Source: Paenibacillus auburnensis
GTDB lineage: Bacteria; Bacillota; Bacilli; Paenibacillales; Paenibacillaceae
Length of the DNA: 64,000 nucleotides
Reading direction: 5' to 3'
NCBI RefSeq assembly: GCF_927798115.1
Contig: NZ_CAKMMG010000003.1
Location: 372,001-436,000 of the forward strand
The notes below the pieces were generated by a model. It was not told where the DNA came from, ran no database searches, and worked only from the letters and a program-made list of their open reading frames with translations. Of the stretch, positions 54,620 to 64,000 are shown piece by piece. Position 1 is the stretch's first letter; every line of letters starts with the position of its first letter. The translations under genes and the position numbers were made by a program.

Positions 54620-57190
54620 ATGGAGCAGTTCAAAGATCGTCTTAGGGCCATAAAAGAGCAGCAGGATGTACTTCTGGGAGAGTATCAGGAGCTGATCAAA
54701 GCCTATGAAGGCAGTGATCTGGTGAATGAGAATGAAGCTTTGAAGAAGCGGGCGGCCGCGGTAGAACAGGCATTGGCCGAGACCGAGGCTCAGGGAATGA
54801 GGCTGAAGCAAGAGAATGCAGAGCTGCGTACGGCACTGACCGAGCAGATTCTGGATGAGAAGCTGGGGATACTGCGGTTGTCCCGCAGGAAGCTGCATAC
54901 CTATTTTGCCGCGCAAAGCGCTGCCCAGCATGACCGGCTGACCGCTTTTGAGCTTCGGACAAAGCAGCGTATCGCAGAAATGTACCGCACGGCAGACCGT
55001 CTACTCGGGAAGGACAGTGAAGAGATCCGCACCAGCCTGGAGGCGCTGTCAGCCAGACTGAACGAGAGTATTCTTCTGCGCCGGGCGGAGCTGCTGGAAG
55101 CGGAACGGCCGCTCGCGGCAGAAGTGGATCACCGGCTGGATGAGCTGGCTTCGGAAGGGGTCAGCGAGGAGACAATCCGGCGGCGGCGCAGACAGAACCG
55201 GATCGAGATGAAGATCGGGCTGAACTGGATCAACCGGCTCGGTATCCTGCTGCTGATCCTGGCTGTCGGCGCTGGCTTCAAATACAGCTACTCCACCTGG
55301 TTCACAGGATATATGAAGGGCAGCGCCTTCTTCCTGCTTGGCGCCTTAATGCTGGGCGGCGGCGAGTGGCTGTTCCGCAGAGGCAGAGGCACCTTTGCGC
55401 TGGGGCTGCTCGGCGGCGGGGTTTCTGTGCTGTACGGCTCCATCTTTTACAGCTATTTCCTGCTTGAGATTATCGGGATCTATCCCGGCCTTGCACTCTC
55501 AGTCCTCGTTACGCTAACGGCGGTTCTGTTATCGCTCCGGTATGAGTCGCGGACCATCTGTTCCATGGGGCTGGTCGGAGGCTACCTGCCCTTGTTCTCC
55601 TATATATTCGCATTTGGCCTGGAGGGAGGCGCAGTATATGCAGCTATGGGTTATTTGTTCCTGCTGAATCTGCTGATTGTGCTCATTTCCCTGCGCAAAC
55701 GCTGGATCGTTGTCAATTACATCAGCTTCCTGTTCAATACACCTTCGATGCTACTGCTGATTAATCTGTCGGACAGCTATGGCATAAATATGTTCTATTC
55801 CATTCTGACCTTCGCCATGTACCTGGGAATTACGCTGTGGTACCCGTTCAAGTACCGGACCAAGCTGTCCTGGTGGGATTTCGCGCTGCTCGCCTGCAAC
55901 ACAATGACCAGCTGTTTAATCCTGTATGTACTGTTCCTGGATGCGGGGCTTGGTGCGTACAAAGGAGCGCTTGCTCTCGCCTTTTGCCTGCTGTATCTGG
56001 GACTCGGCCGTCTGCTGGAGAAGATGATGGGACAGGAAAAAGAGAGTATGCTGCTCTTCTATGCCACTTCCCTCACCTTCGCCGTACTGATGATTCCGTT
56101 TCAGCTGGGTACCGTCTGGTGGTCTATCGGCTGGCTGGTTGAGGCAGTTGTACTGACGGTTTACGGCCATCTGCAGCGCTTCAAAGCGATCGAACGGATC
56201 GGCTGGGGCATCCTGCTGCTCTCTTTGGCCCTCTTCTTCTTTATCGATGTGCTAATGCAGTCTTCATCTGCCTACTCTGTGATCATCTACGACAATCCGT
56301 ATTTTGCGCTAAAATACACCTTTATCACAGCAGGGATGCTAGTTGTCACTCTCGTTTACGCCATCCGCCATTCCCGGCGGGAGATTCTGCTTGCCAGTTC
56401 CCCTGCCGAGGTTCAGGCCGGTATCTGGTTCAAATATGCAGCGCTGGTGAACACCTATGCTTATATCCTCTATGAATCGCTGCATCTGTATAACCTGTAT
56501 GTACCTGAGGAATTCACCCGCGCCACATTCTACAGAATGCTGCTATCGGCCGTGCTGACGTTAGGGCTGGCCTATGCGCTGCCGAAAATCAAAGTGCTCT
56601 ATGATGCCACCGTGGCATACATGGTTTATTTTCTGTACGCGATCGGTTATGTCATCTGTCTCGCCCTCACTACCTGGCAGCATAGCCTTAAGGTTAATTT
56701 CTCCGATAATACGGCGGCGGATTATGCTGCACTCGGACTGCTAATCCTCTTCAATCTGTTCGTCTGGCAGAGCGGCGGGCGTCTGCTGAAGACACTGCTG
56801 AAGCGTGAATACAACAATGAGGAGCTGTATCCGGTGGTGATGGGCGTATATCTGCTGGCAATCGTTACGGCTTTCCTTGGGGTACAGCTGCGGCAGAACG
56901 ATGGCGGTCTGATCTTCAGCCTCACTTATCTGCTGCTCGCGGTGCTGTTCATCATGTTCGGCTTCCGCCGCAGATATGTGTACATCCGGCGGTTCGGTCT
57001 GGCCCTGTCGCTGCTGGCTACCGGTAAGCTGCTGCTCTATGATCTGATGCTGCTGAATACCGGCAGCAAGATCATCGCCTATTTCAGCTTCGGCCTCTGC
57101 CTGCTGGGCATTTCGTATCTCTATCAGCGGGTATCGGCCAGAATGGAGGAAGTCTATGCAGAGGCGAAACAGGATTCTCCACAAGATTAG
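54620..57190 (+). CDS. DUF2339 multispanning membrane protein
   Basis: An 856-residue protein. The first 200 residues are a charged coiled coil (LIKAYEGSDLVNENEALKKR...), followed by about 20 to 24 closely spaced helices from IGLNWINRLGILLLILAVGAGFKY onward, the signature of DUF2339. ATG 54620 is preferred to TTG 54608, with GGGGGCG upstream. It overlaps the DUF3999 gene by 35 bases; the two families are commonly paired, suggesting a joint envelope role. The biochemical function is unknown. Confidence 0.88.
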   Translation: MEQFKDRLRAIKEQQDVLLGEYQELIKAYEGSDLVNENEALKKRAAAVEQALAETEAQGMRLKQENAELRTALTEQILDEKLGILRLSRRKLHTYFAAQSAAQHDRLTAFELRTKQRIAEMYRTADRLLGKDSEEIRTSLEALSARLNESILLRRAELLEAERPLAAEVDHRLDELASEGVSEETIRRRRRQNRIEMKIGLNWINRLGILLLILAVGAGFKYSYSTWFTGYMKGSAFFLLGALMLGGGEWLFRRGRGTFALGLLGGGVSVLYGSIFYSYFLLEIIGIYPGLALSVLVTLTAVLLSLRYESRTICSMGLVGGYLPLFSYIFAFGLEGGAVYAAMGYLFLLNLLIVLISLRKRWIVVNYISFLFNTPSMLLLINLSDSYGINMFYSILTFAMYLGITLWYPFKYRTKLSWWDFALLACNTMTSCLILYVLFLDAGLGAYKGALALAFCLLYLGLGRLLEKMMGQEKESMLLFYATSLTFAVLMIPFQLGTVWWSIGWLVEAVVLTVYGHLQRFKAIERIGWGILLLSLALFFFIDVLMQSSSAYSVIIYDNPYFALKYTFITAGMLVVTLVYAIRHSRREILLASSPAEVQAGIWFKYAALVNTYAYILYESLHLYNLYVPEEFTRATFYRMLLSAVLTLGLAYALPKIKVLYDATVAYMVYFLYAIGYVICLALTTWQHSLKVNFSDNTAADYAALGLLILFNLFVWQSGGRLLKTLLKREYNNEELYPVVMGVYLLAIVTAFLGVQLRQNDGGLIFSLTYLLLAVLFIMFGFRRRYVYIRRFGLALSLLATGKLLLYDLMLLNTGSKIIAYFSFGLCLLGISYLYQRVSARMEEVYAEAKQDSPQD

Positions 57191-58436
57191 TATTATGCTT
57201 CTATTGTTCAGTTCTCTTAACCTGCTCTCCGCCGGACAGCCGTTGTCTGCCGCAGCTGAAGAGAGCGCCGGCGAGGCATGGCGGTACTCGAAGCAGATTG
57301 TAATCCCCGGGCAGGCAGCCTATTATGAACTTTACCTTGATCCTGAGGTATACAGGGGTGCGGCAGAGGATCTGCGCGATCTGCGGATCGTAGACAATAC
57401 GGGCAAGTATGTTCCCTTCTACAGGGAGAGCGGAGAAGAGCGCCCGGAGGAACATAACATAACCTACTCCGCTACGCTGGTGCACAGCGCGAAGAAGGGC
57501 GGGAGTACCCTTTTCGATTACAGGATTACACCGCTGGCCGAGAACACCGATATCCAAGGCAACCGGCTGGAGTTTAAGCTTCCGGCTGAGAACTTCCTGC
57601 TTCACGTACAACTGCTTGGCAGCTATGACGGCGTTGCCTGGGAGCCTGTAGCCAAGGGTGATCTGTACGCCGTGGATGGGCGTGAACAGAATAGCATCGA
57701 GCTTGGCAGCACTTACAAATTCAGCTATTACCGGCTGGTGGCAGAGAAGAATGCGGCGGATCTGCAGTTTCCTGCCCTGACCCTGCAGCATAGCAACCGG
57801 GTAATCAAGGCTGAACTCTTTAAGCAGCAGCAGGAAGCAGCGTATGAGATTCAGGAAGAAGACAAACGCACCGAGATTATCATTCACAATGATGACCGGC
57901 TGAGAGTCTCCGGGCTGCAGCTGGAGAGCAGCGGTAGCTTCACCCGCAGGTATGAGCTTTATGACGGCGAAGGCAGAGTCATTCCCGTAACAGGCACCGG
58001 AGAACTATACCGGCTGGATTTCAAGGATACGGAGATTACCTCTACAGCTATTGTTCCTGTGAAGGCTTCATCCTCGCCCATCCTGCGGATCGTCATCCAT
58101 AATCAGGATGATGCTCCAATAGCGCTGTCCGGGCTGAAGCTGGAATACCTGCTGGACCGGATCGTTTTTGCTGCTGACGGAGCCCAGCCTTACCGCTTGC
58201 TCTACGGGAATGCTGAGGCGGCTGCACCGCAGTATGACATTGTGAACTTCAAGGACTATATCGCCGGAGAAGATCGGCCGCTTGCCCGGCTTGGGGCGGC
58301 AGAACTCCAGCAGGTGCCGGAAGCGGCAATTACGGACACCAGCTGGTTTCAGGGCAGGCTGGGATTCAATATCGTGATTATTGCCGTTTCTTTAATCCTG
58401 ATCCTCTTCCTTGCCCGGAAGCTAGGCCGGAAGTAG
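57156..58436 (+). CDS. DUF3999 secreted/membrane-anchored protein
   Basis: A 426-residue protein with a signal peptide (MLLLFSSLNLLSAGQPLSA), an extracellular region of beta-sandwich character (WRYSKQIVIPGQAAYYELYLDPEVY, LRDLRIVDNTGKYVPFY), and a C-terminal helix (FNIVIIAVSLILILFLARKLG) that would hold it in the membrane. These match DUF3999. It is coupled to the DUF2339 gene by overlap. Function unknown. Confidence 0.87.
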   Translation: MQRRNRILHKISIMLLLFSSLNLLSAGQPLSAAAEESAGEAWRYSKQIVIPGQAAYYELYLDPEVYRGAAEDLRDLRIVDNTGKYVPFYRESGEERPEEHNITYSATLVHSAKKGGSTLFDYRITPLAENTDIQGNRLEFKLPAENFLLHVQLLGSYDGVAWEPVAKGDLYAVDGREQNSIELGSTYKFSYYRLVAEKNAADLQFPALTLQHSNRVIKAELFKQQQEAAYEIQEEDKRTEIIIHNDDRLRVSGLQLESSGSFTRRYELYDGEGRVIPVTGTGELYRLDFKDTEITSTAIVPVKASSSPILRIVIHNQDDAPIALSGLKLEYLLDRIVFAADGAQPYRLLYGNAEAAAPQYDIVNFKDYIAGEDRPLARLGAAELQQVPEAAITDTSWFQGRLGFNIVIIAVSLILILFLARKLGRK

Positions 58437-58488
58437 GCAAGGTCTATTGAGGGCGAATCCAGACGGGATAAATTCAATAATATTAAAA

Positions 58489-58524
58489 AGAACAGCGATC
58501 CTCCGCATTGAGGATCGCTGTTCT
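58489..58524 (+). terminator. Terminator of the DUF2339-DUF3999 pair
   Basis: AGAACAGCGATCCTC pairs perfectly with GAGGATCGCTGTTCT. Confidence 0.85.
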
Positions 58525-58565
58525 GCTTGTTTGGAATTGCACCCCTCCCCAAAAAATAAGTCGTA

Positions 58566-58689
58566 CAAAAAAGCAGCAAATCCGGCTGGGCCGGGACTGC
58601 TGCTTTAAGTAACCTTTCGATAACCATTTGGCCAAAATTTCAGACAAACAAAAACGGATACCGCCCCAATCGGGCAAACATCCGTTTTT
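58566..58689 (-). terminator. Two hairpins after the epimerase operon
   Basis: AAAAACGGAT/ATCCGTTTTT (58650-58689) is the likely terminator of the minus-strand operon. A second, AAGCAGCA...GGC/GCC...TGCTGCTT (58571-58606), follows it. Confidence 0.7.
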
Positions 58690-58741
58690 GCGTATAGAGA
58701 ATCGAGGGTGTATTCAGGTGAAACATGCTAATCTCTCCATG

Positions 58742-59704
58742 TCAGCTGGCAGCAAGGAATGCCAGCAAACCGGTGACCCGCTCATCTTTCACACCAATAA
58801 GTGACGGCGGAGCCGGAACCAGCGGCTGTGCGACGGCCAGCCATGACACTATCTCTGCCAGGCTGATATCGGGATGATCCCCGAACCAGCCGGGGCTCAG
58901 AAAGGGCATGACCAGCTCCGCCTGATGCAGCTCTCCCCAGTACCAGGCTCCGGGATCACTCCTACGGATCAGCCCGATCAGTTCCGGCCACGGGATGCAA
59001 CCGCTCCCGGCGGGGCATAAAGCCCGCGCCAAACCGCTGCCGCTCCACAGCAGCTGCGCGTCATCCACATGCACCTGGCCGATCCGCCCGGCCAGCCGCC
59101 GGGCCGCAGCCAGCGGACTCTCCATCCTCACAATCAGATTCACAGGATCAAAGGCAGCCGCAAATACCGTGGAATCCAGCTGATCCAGCAGGCGCGCAAC
59201 CTCCCAGGAGGTGATCTCCTGGTGCGTCTTGATCAGAATTCGCGAGCCGATGGAGCGGACATCTCGCTGAATCCGGCGCAGCAGGTAGGCAACCGCACTA
59301 AGCTGCTCGCTCCACTCCAGCGAGCGGTTAAAGCGGTCGTATTCTGTACCGACGACCAGCATCACCTCTGGCTGGCCGACCCACCGGGCGGCTTCGATCA
59401 GCCTGAGCAGGCCTAGCGCCAGATCGCCGCCGCCCGCCTCCAGCGCCTCTGCCGAACGACCCGGCTGGTAAGGGTTGAGCATGCCTGCGGAGATACCCGG
59501 GACAATCCCAGCCCGCTTGGCAAACTGTCCTGCCTCTTCCAGCTCCTTCCGGTCCAGCTCCGGACTGATACTGGTGGGCGAACCCAGATACAGGCCGTTA
59601 AAGCCCCGTTCCGCCGCTCTCACAATCGCTTCTCTCACAGGGAGTTCAGGAGCAAACAGCTCTTTGGCAAAGATACCCCGGCGCCCGGCCAGAACCTCAG
59701 ACAT
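58742..59704 (-). CDS. Sugar phosphate isomerase/epimerase, second copy
   Basis: A 320-residue TIM-barrel protein of the xylose-isomerase-like AP_endonuc_2 family. KTHQEITSWEVARLLDQL and the following FDPVNLIVRMESPLAAARRL hold the usual metal-binding acid positions. ATG 59704 (MSEVLAGRR) overlaps the previous stop by eight bases, supporting coupling; an open frame extends further but would run deep into the neighbour. It is more divergent than the first copy and shorter. Confidence 0.82.
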   Translation of the reverse strand: MSEVLAGRRGIFAKELFAPELPVREAIVRAAERGFNGLYLGSPTSISPELDRKELEEAGQFAKRAGIVPGISAGMLNPYQPGRSAEALEAGGGDLALGLLRLIEAARWVGQPEVMLVVGTEYDRFNRSLEWSEQLSAVAYLLRRIQRDVRSIGSRILIKTHQEITSWEVARLLDQLDSTVFAAAFDPVNLIVRMESPLAAARRLAGRIGQVHVDDAQLLWSGSGLARALCPAGSGCIPWPELIGLIRRSDPGAWYWGELHQAELVMPFLSPGWFGDHPDISLAEIVSWLAVAQPLVPAPPSLIGVKDERVTGLLAFLAAS

Positions 59705-60782
59705 GGGACGGCGCCTGCTCCCGCTGAATACCCAGCTCCCGGCACAATCCGTCCAAATAACGCCGGGAGGCAATAACCGCCTGTACCGCTTCCTCTTCTT
59801 CAAACCGTTCTGCATTCAGTGCCCGCCAACCTTTGGCCTGACCGCTGCGTATCCGCTCCGAGTAATTCCGCGCCAGCTCATAATAAGCAGCCAAATCCTC
59901 ACGCGTCAGATCCGGATGTCCCTGAATCCACTGCGGATCATACACCTCAATGACCATCGGTTCGCCGGGCGTCCGCCCGCCGTGCGGAACCTGCGCTTCG
60001 AATGATAACGTCAGCTCAGGATTATAGCGATTAAGCTCCTTCAGCACCTCACAGAAATCAATAGCACCTTCGCCTTTACACGGCATCGCCCGCTGATAGA
60101 CGCCTCCATCGGTCAATTCTAGATAGGCATCCTTGATATGTGTCTGCCTTACATAAGGTGCCAGGCGCCGGGCGGCAAGCACCGGATGCTCGCCGCGAAT
60201 CATCACATTGGCGGTGTCGAACACCACGCCCATCACATCGGCTCCGACCGCTTCTATCAGGCGGACGATTTCATAGGAAGTAATCTCCTCATGGGTCTCC
60301 ATATTGAGATGCAGCCCCAGATCGATTGCCAGCGGCTTCAGCTTCAGCAGCAGCCGCTCTGTCGCCTCCAGCTGCTCCTCCCAGGTCACATCGGTGCGGA
60401 ACCGGTCCGTGGCGAACATCCCCTTGTAGGGTTTGGCACCGCCAGTGGAGACCCAAAGCTCGCGGATACCGGCCTCCGCCGCGGCCTCCATCATGCGGCG
60501 GAAGCCGAGCAGCACATCGCCGCTGCCAATCGCCCGCAGCTCCGGGGTTTCTGGATTTGTGTATGGATTGACCCGGCCCAGCCCGGCCTCCAGATACATA
60601 CCGAGCTCCTGCGCTTTCCGCTGTACAGCCTGAATCTCCGCACGGTCCAGATTGGGACTGATGTGCAGGATGGTGCGGAAGAACACCCCCTCCAGGCCCA
60701 GACTATGAGCATATTCCAGCTTCTCTACAGGACTTAGATTATGCCCTCCGGGCAAGTATTTCCCGTCGACACCAATACGCAT
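59697..60782 (-). CDS. Sugar phosphate isomerase/epimerase, first copy
   Basis: A 361-residue TIM-barrel enzyme (MRIGVDGKYLPGG, HLNMETHEEITSYEIVRLIE, GVVFDTANVMIRGEHPVLAARRL, ...LSFEAQVP). The Glu, Asp, His and final Glu metal positions of the family seem present. ATG 60782 follows GAGGGGGAG. With the M24-like gene and the second epimerase it forms a catabolic unit behind an ABC importer; the substrate is unknown, possibly an inositol- or keto-sugar-like compound. Confidence 0.87.
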   Translation of the reverse strand: MRIGVDGKYLPGGHNLSPVEKLEYAHSLGLEGVFFRTILHISPNLDRAEIQAVQRKAQELGMYLEAGLGRVNPYTNPETPELRAIGSGDVLLGFRRMMEAAAEAGIRELWVSTGGAKPYKGMFATDRFRTDVTWEEQLEATERLLLKLKPLAIDLGLHLNMETHEEITSYEIVRLIEAVGADVMGVVFDTANVMIRGEHPVLAARRLAPYVRQTHIKDAYLELTDGGVYQRAMPCKGEGAIDFCEVLKELNRYNPELTLSFEAQVPHGGRTPGEPMVIEVYDPQWIQGHPDLTREDLAAYYELARNYSERIRSGQAKGWRALNAERFEEEEAVQAVIASRRYLDGLCRELGIQREQAPSHV

Positions 60783-60843
60783 AGCTTGTCTCCCCCTCAA
60801 ATAAGATTATTGCCGTTCGCTTAACCTTCCGGTTGCCTTCAGG

Positions 60844-62013
60844 CTATGACAGATAATAGATTCCCCGCGGCGTCTTGGACAGCCAGCTTCCCTCGTCCTT
60901 CCCGGCAACGGCCGTATCCCCATGACACACATGCCCCAGCTCAGGCATTGTGAAGTTGGGATGCACTTCAAAGACCATATTTTCAGTTACCCTCGCCGAA
61001 TCGCCATCCCTTGACTGATCTCTGCCTGCATTCAGGAAAGGGGCAACACCGGGATCGCTGTAGCTGTTGCTCATTCCGTGAATGGATTGGAACCGGAACG
61101 GATCTTCCGTCCTTGTATACGGGCAGTATTCATCGATCATGGACTCCAGCACATCCACGAGGACATGGACCGGCGTGCCTACCGCCATCTTGGCCAGCGC
61201 TGCATCCTGCATTTCAAGAATAGCTCCGGAAATACGCTGCAGCTCAGGAGAGGGCTCCTTGAACATCCCCATTCTCAACACCTGCGCGTAATAACCGTCC
61301 AGGCAGACAGTTGTGCCGATCTGCACACGTGAATCAGGACCTACAGGCTCCACCAGCTCGAACAGCTCAAAATACGTTTCCGGCGGGCGCTCACCAACCG
61401 CCAGCCAGCAGGAGGCAGAGTCCGCACCGAGCCGTCTGCCCATATACTCCACCTCGGCCATAATTTCCGCCCCGGTAATTCCCTTAACCGAGGCGATACC
61501 CATGGCGTGCGCCACCATTTTATCGGCAATTTCCGTTGCCTTCCGGTGTTTATCCACTTCATACGGCGTGCGCTCCAACCGCTGTACATTCACAATCTCG
61601 GTTCCCTCCAGCTTCTCGTAGGCATCCAGCAGGGCAAAGAACCTGGCCGACTGCGCGACTGTGAAATCATCAGCACCCGTATAGGCGAGTACTGATCCGG
61701 GCGGCACCAGCTTCGCCAGCACTTCCTGCAGCGAGCCGTACAGATCCGTTGTTTTCACAACCTCCCCCTCCCCGCCAAAACGCATAAGGAAGGCCCGTGC
61801 CCGGTTTTTATCCGCCGATACAATGACTGCACTTCCCTTCGCGGGAACGACCAGGAATACTTCCGAACTGAAGGGCATCCAGCCTGTCAGATACCGCACA
61901 GTGCCCGCTCCTTCACGCGCGCCATTGGCAAAAGCGACCAGGGCGGAAATTCCCCGCCCGGCCAATGTCGCCTGGAGTATTGCGATTCTTTGCTTCGTCT
62001 CATTGATTGTCAT
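60844..62013 (-). CDS. M24 pita-bread-fold protein, probably not a metallopeptidase
   Basis: A 389-residue protein with the creatinase-like N-terminal domain and the M24 pita-bread fold. In metallopeptidases of this fold five residues (Asp, Asp, His, Glu, Glu) bind metal. Here the first Asp (VCLDGYY) and the His (IHGMSNSY) are seen, but the second Asp reads as Gln (YAQVLRMG), the first Glu position reads His (MVFEVHPNF), and the last Glu reads Gly (CHGDTAVAG). A metal-free hydrolase like creatinase is therefore likely. ATG 62013 is the first codon with GGGGGC upstream. Confidence 0.8.
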   Translation of the reverse strand: MTINETKQRIAILQATLAGRGISALVAFANGAREGAGTVRYLTGWMPFSSEVFLVVPAKGSAVIVSADKNRARAFLMRFGGEGEVVKTTDLYGSLQEVLAKLVPPGSVLAYTGADDFTVAQSARFFALLDAYEKLEGTEIVNVQRLERTPYEVDKHRKATEIADKMVAHAMGIASVKGITGAEIMAEVEYMGRRLGADSASCWLAVGERPPETYFELFELVEPVGPDSRVQIGTTVCLDGYYAQVLRMGMFKEPSPELQRISGAILEMQDAALAKMAVGTPVHVLVDVLESMIDEYCPYTRTEDPFRFQSIHGMSNSYSDPGVAPFLNAGRDQSRDGDSARVTENMVFEVHPNFTMPELGHVCHGDTAVAGKDEGSWLSKTPRGIYYLS

Positions 62014-62036
62014 GGTCAAAGCCCCCTTCAGCTCAC

Positions 62037-63605
62037 TTACTTAAGCGAATCATTGTACATTTTCTTCAGCTTACCGACGCCCATCGAGTCCATTTCCTTC
62101 ACATAAGCATCCCAGTCCGTCTCAATCGATTTCGTCCCGTATACAAACTGTTCCGTCATCTTGGCAAAATAATCATTCACAGTCGCATAGACCAGATTTT
62201 CTTCCTCGCGCTGCCCCGCCGACAGGGAAGGCACCTTCGTAACATCCGCGAACCAGCCTTCCTCATTTGCCACTTCTGTCATTTTCTCAAAATCAGGGTC
62301 GCCCAGTACCGCCGCGAACCATTTGTACGGCCAGAGCATCACGTAGGAGCCGTTAGCAGCACCAATCTCCCACAGCGCCCGGTTCAGGTTATCCTTTTTC
62401 AGCATCTCATCACTGAACTTCTTCTCTCCGTCAACTATGTTATAGGTGTCGCCTTCAGTCCCCCAAGTCAGCAGATCAATGCCTTCGTCGGAGTACAGGT
62501 AATCAATGAAGCTCAGGAGCTGATCGAAATACGGTTTTTTCGCCGCAGACGCCGGGATGACCATGCCGTTTGAAATCCGGTCGCCGACCAGCATTTTTTT
62601 ACCGGCAGGACCTGCTATTGGTTCCAGCATCGAGATTTCAAAATCCGGACCGCTGTTCTCCTTGCCCAGCAGATTTATAGCACTCTTATGCTCGCCATTC
62701 CAGAAATAATAGACAAAGCTTTTACCCGTAGACATTTTCTGCATCAGCTGGTCGGTGGTAGAGGTGAACATCTCGGGATCAGCCAGCCCCTCATCAATCA
62801 GCCGGTTGAGATAGATCAGATAGGCCTTATACTTGTCACTCGTAAATAAGTAGTCGTACTGCCCGGCGGTTTCATCATAGACAAAACCCTTGTAGTTCGC
62901 ATCCACTCCCCAGGCGGTCCCGAACATCGTCCGCAGATTTTCCGCGCTGGTCCCGGTCAGCGGGTAGCTGTCCGGATACAGCTCCTTCAGCTTTTTCAAA
63001 AGGGTGTACAGCTCGTCCATATTTGCTGGCGCCTGCAGTCCGTTCTCCTTCAGAATATCGGAGCGGATCAGCGGTGCACGATTGTAGTTGGCATAATCCT
63101 TCATGAAGGGTACAACATACAGCTTGCCGTCCGTCCCCCGCCAGTTATCCAGCTCCTCCTCGATCTGGAACTCTTCAATCCGGCTCTTGAGATGCGGAAG
63201 CTTGTCCATATAGTCACTGATGGGAAGTAGCACACCGGTCTCGCTCATTTCCAGCACTGTAGGCTGCTCCACGCTCGTCACCATATCCGGAATCTTGTCG
63301 GAGCTCAGTACAATTTTCGCTTTGCTCTGATAATCAGAGGGAACTGCCTGTACATCTAGCTCCACATTCGTCCGTTTCTCCAGTTCCACCAGTGTGGGCC
63401 AATCCTTGCTGAACGGCACCCCGCCTTCGGCCAGCAGCATGGTCAGGGTAGCAGGTCCGCTGTCCGCCGCAGCTACCTCATTGCTGGAGACTTCCGCCGC
63501 ACCTTTCCCGCCGGAACACGCACTTAGCAGTAGCATAGCCGATAGTATCACCCCTCCCGCCTTAATTTTGCTGCCGCTTCCTGACGACTTCATACTCTTT
63601 GTCAT
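62037..63605 (-). CDS. ABC transporter solute-binding lipoprotein
   Basis: A 522-residue extracellular binding protein; signal peptide and lipobox LLSAC. The type is the same as the proteins at 1-720 and 3066-4652 (LipO-like), but it is not closely similar. ATG 63605 after GGAGAG. It is between the permease and the catabolic genes, so it likely delivers their substrate. Confidence 0.92.
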   Translation of the reverse strand: MTKSMKSSGSGSKIKAGGVILSAMLLLSACSGGKGAAEVSSNEVAAADSGPATLTMLLAEGGVPFSKDWPTLVELEKRTNVELDVQAVPSDYQSKAKIVLSSDKIPDMVTSVEQPTVLEMSETGVLLPISDYMDKLPHLKSRIEEFQIEEELDNWRGTDGKLYVVPFMKDYANYNRAPLIRSDILKENGLQAPANMDELYTLLKKLKELYPDSYPLTGTSAENLRTMFGTAWGVDANYKGFVYDETAGQYDYLFTSDKYKAYLIYLNRLIDEGLADPEMFTSTTDQLMQKMSTGKSFVYYFWNGEHKSAINLLGKENSGPDFEISMLEPIAGPAGKKMLVGDRISNGMVIPASAAKKPYFDQLLSFIDYLYSDEGIDLLTWGTEGDTYNIVDGEKKFSDEMLKKDNLNRALWEIGAANGSYVMLWPYKWFAAVLGDPDFEKMTEVANEEGWFADVTKVPSLSAGQREEENLVYATVNDYFAKMTEQFVYGTKSIETDWDAYVKEMDSMGVGKLKKMYNDSLK

Positions 63606-63645
63606 ATATTTCTCTCCTTTTCCCTCTTAGCTCTTTGTGTGAACT

Positions 63646-64000
63646 TTAGCCTTTAACCGCACCGATTAAGGCGCCTTTGGTGAAATATTTCTGTGTAAAG
63701 GGCAGCAGGATAAAGATTGGAAGTGAGGTTACCATGATGGAAGCGGCTTTCAGCGAAGCAGTGGAGATGTACTTGGTTGTGTCCTGCCCCGCCATCCCGC
63801 TGTTCACAAGCTGCTGTCCATCCAGAATATTGCGCACGATCAGCATAATAGGATACATACTGGTTTTATTCAAATAGATCAGGGAGCTGAACCAGTTATT
63901 CCAGTAGAAGACAATCATGAACAGCGCCATTGTCACCAGAATCGGCTTCGATAAGGGAAGCACCATGCGAAACAGGATTTGAATCGGATTAAGTCCGTCG
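63646..64000 (-). CDS. Carbohydrate ABC permease, LplC type (partial)
   Basis: The C-terminal 117 residues or so, cut by the window end. The visible part begins in the ATPase-contact loop (DGLNPIQILFRMVLPLSKPI) and has three helices, ending YFTKGALIGAVKG, which is typical of LplC-type permeases. First visible gene of the operon running down to the epimerases. Confidence 0.9.
   Translation of the reverse strand, partial: DGLNPIQILFRMVLPLSKPILVTMALFMIVFYWNNWFSSLIYLNKTSMYPIMLIVRNILDGQQLVNSGMAGQDTTKYISTASLKAASIMVTSLPIFILLPFTQKYFTKGALIGAVKG

Overview
The window looks like a Paenibacillus-type endospore former. The evidence is the combination of LplB/LplC-type sugar permeases with lipoprotein binding proteins, a YesM/YesN two-component pair, intracellular oligoxylan and beta-glucoside enzymes, TTG starts behind strong GGAGG sites, and above all the mother-cell sporulation sigma factor sigK. 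No rRNA, tRNA or CRISPR array was seen.

Layout. 1-8.0 kb (all minus strand): a sugar ABC importer (partial binding protein, two permeases) and a YesN-YesM-binding protein operon. 8.2-8.9 kb: IS5-family debris. 9.0-45.05 kb: an interrupted sigK locus. The 5' part of sigK with its promoter (44844-45045, minus) is separated from a 3' part (8969-9473, minus) by about 35.4 kb. The junctions carry mirror-image arms around a shared CAAAA core, as expected for a serine-recombinase 'skin'-type element. Inside it lie (a) 9.5-30.5 kb: a GH3 glucosidase fragment, membrane acyltransferases, two S15-type lipoprotein hydrolases, an M28-like peptidase, a two-component system, TetR and MerR regulators, a condensation-type acyltransferase, a frameshifted chemoreceptor and an IS3 remnant; (b) 30.5-32.7 kb: an extra sigK 3' part and then a complete sigK, each followed by a copy of the same small gene; (c) 32.8-36.5 kb: a SpoIVCA-like large serine recombinase and small element genes; (d) 37.0-40.2 kb: three consecutive tyrosine recombinases resembling a recombinase-in-trio (RIT) element; (e) 41.4-44.8 kb: a broken TIR gene and a compact OLD-nuclease/UvrD-helicase pair (Gabija-like) lying between two perfect 30-bp copies of the attachment half-site. 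45.3-64 kb: GC-richer chromosome with GH8 Rex, a membrane acyltransferase, a GH43/Gfo-Idh/ThuA operon with a divergent AraC regulator, LacI plus GH1 with a palindromic operator, DUF2339/DUF3999 membrane genes, and an operon for an ABC importer, an M24-fold protein and two TIM-barrel epimerases.

How it fits together. Recombination between the outermost sites would rebuild sigK and release a circle whose attP is an almost perfect 25-bp-arm palindrome. The locus is more than a simple skin element: five recombination half-sites plus one intact junction divide it into nested modules, one of which carries phage defence, and it already contains a complete sigK with a duplicated SigK-type promoter. 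The sigK copies encode almost the same protein but differ at many synonymous positions, so they look independently acquired rather than recently duplicated. I read this as a sporulation gene used repeatedly as an integration site, with elements that bring their own sigK sequence and accumulate cargo.
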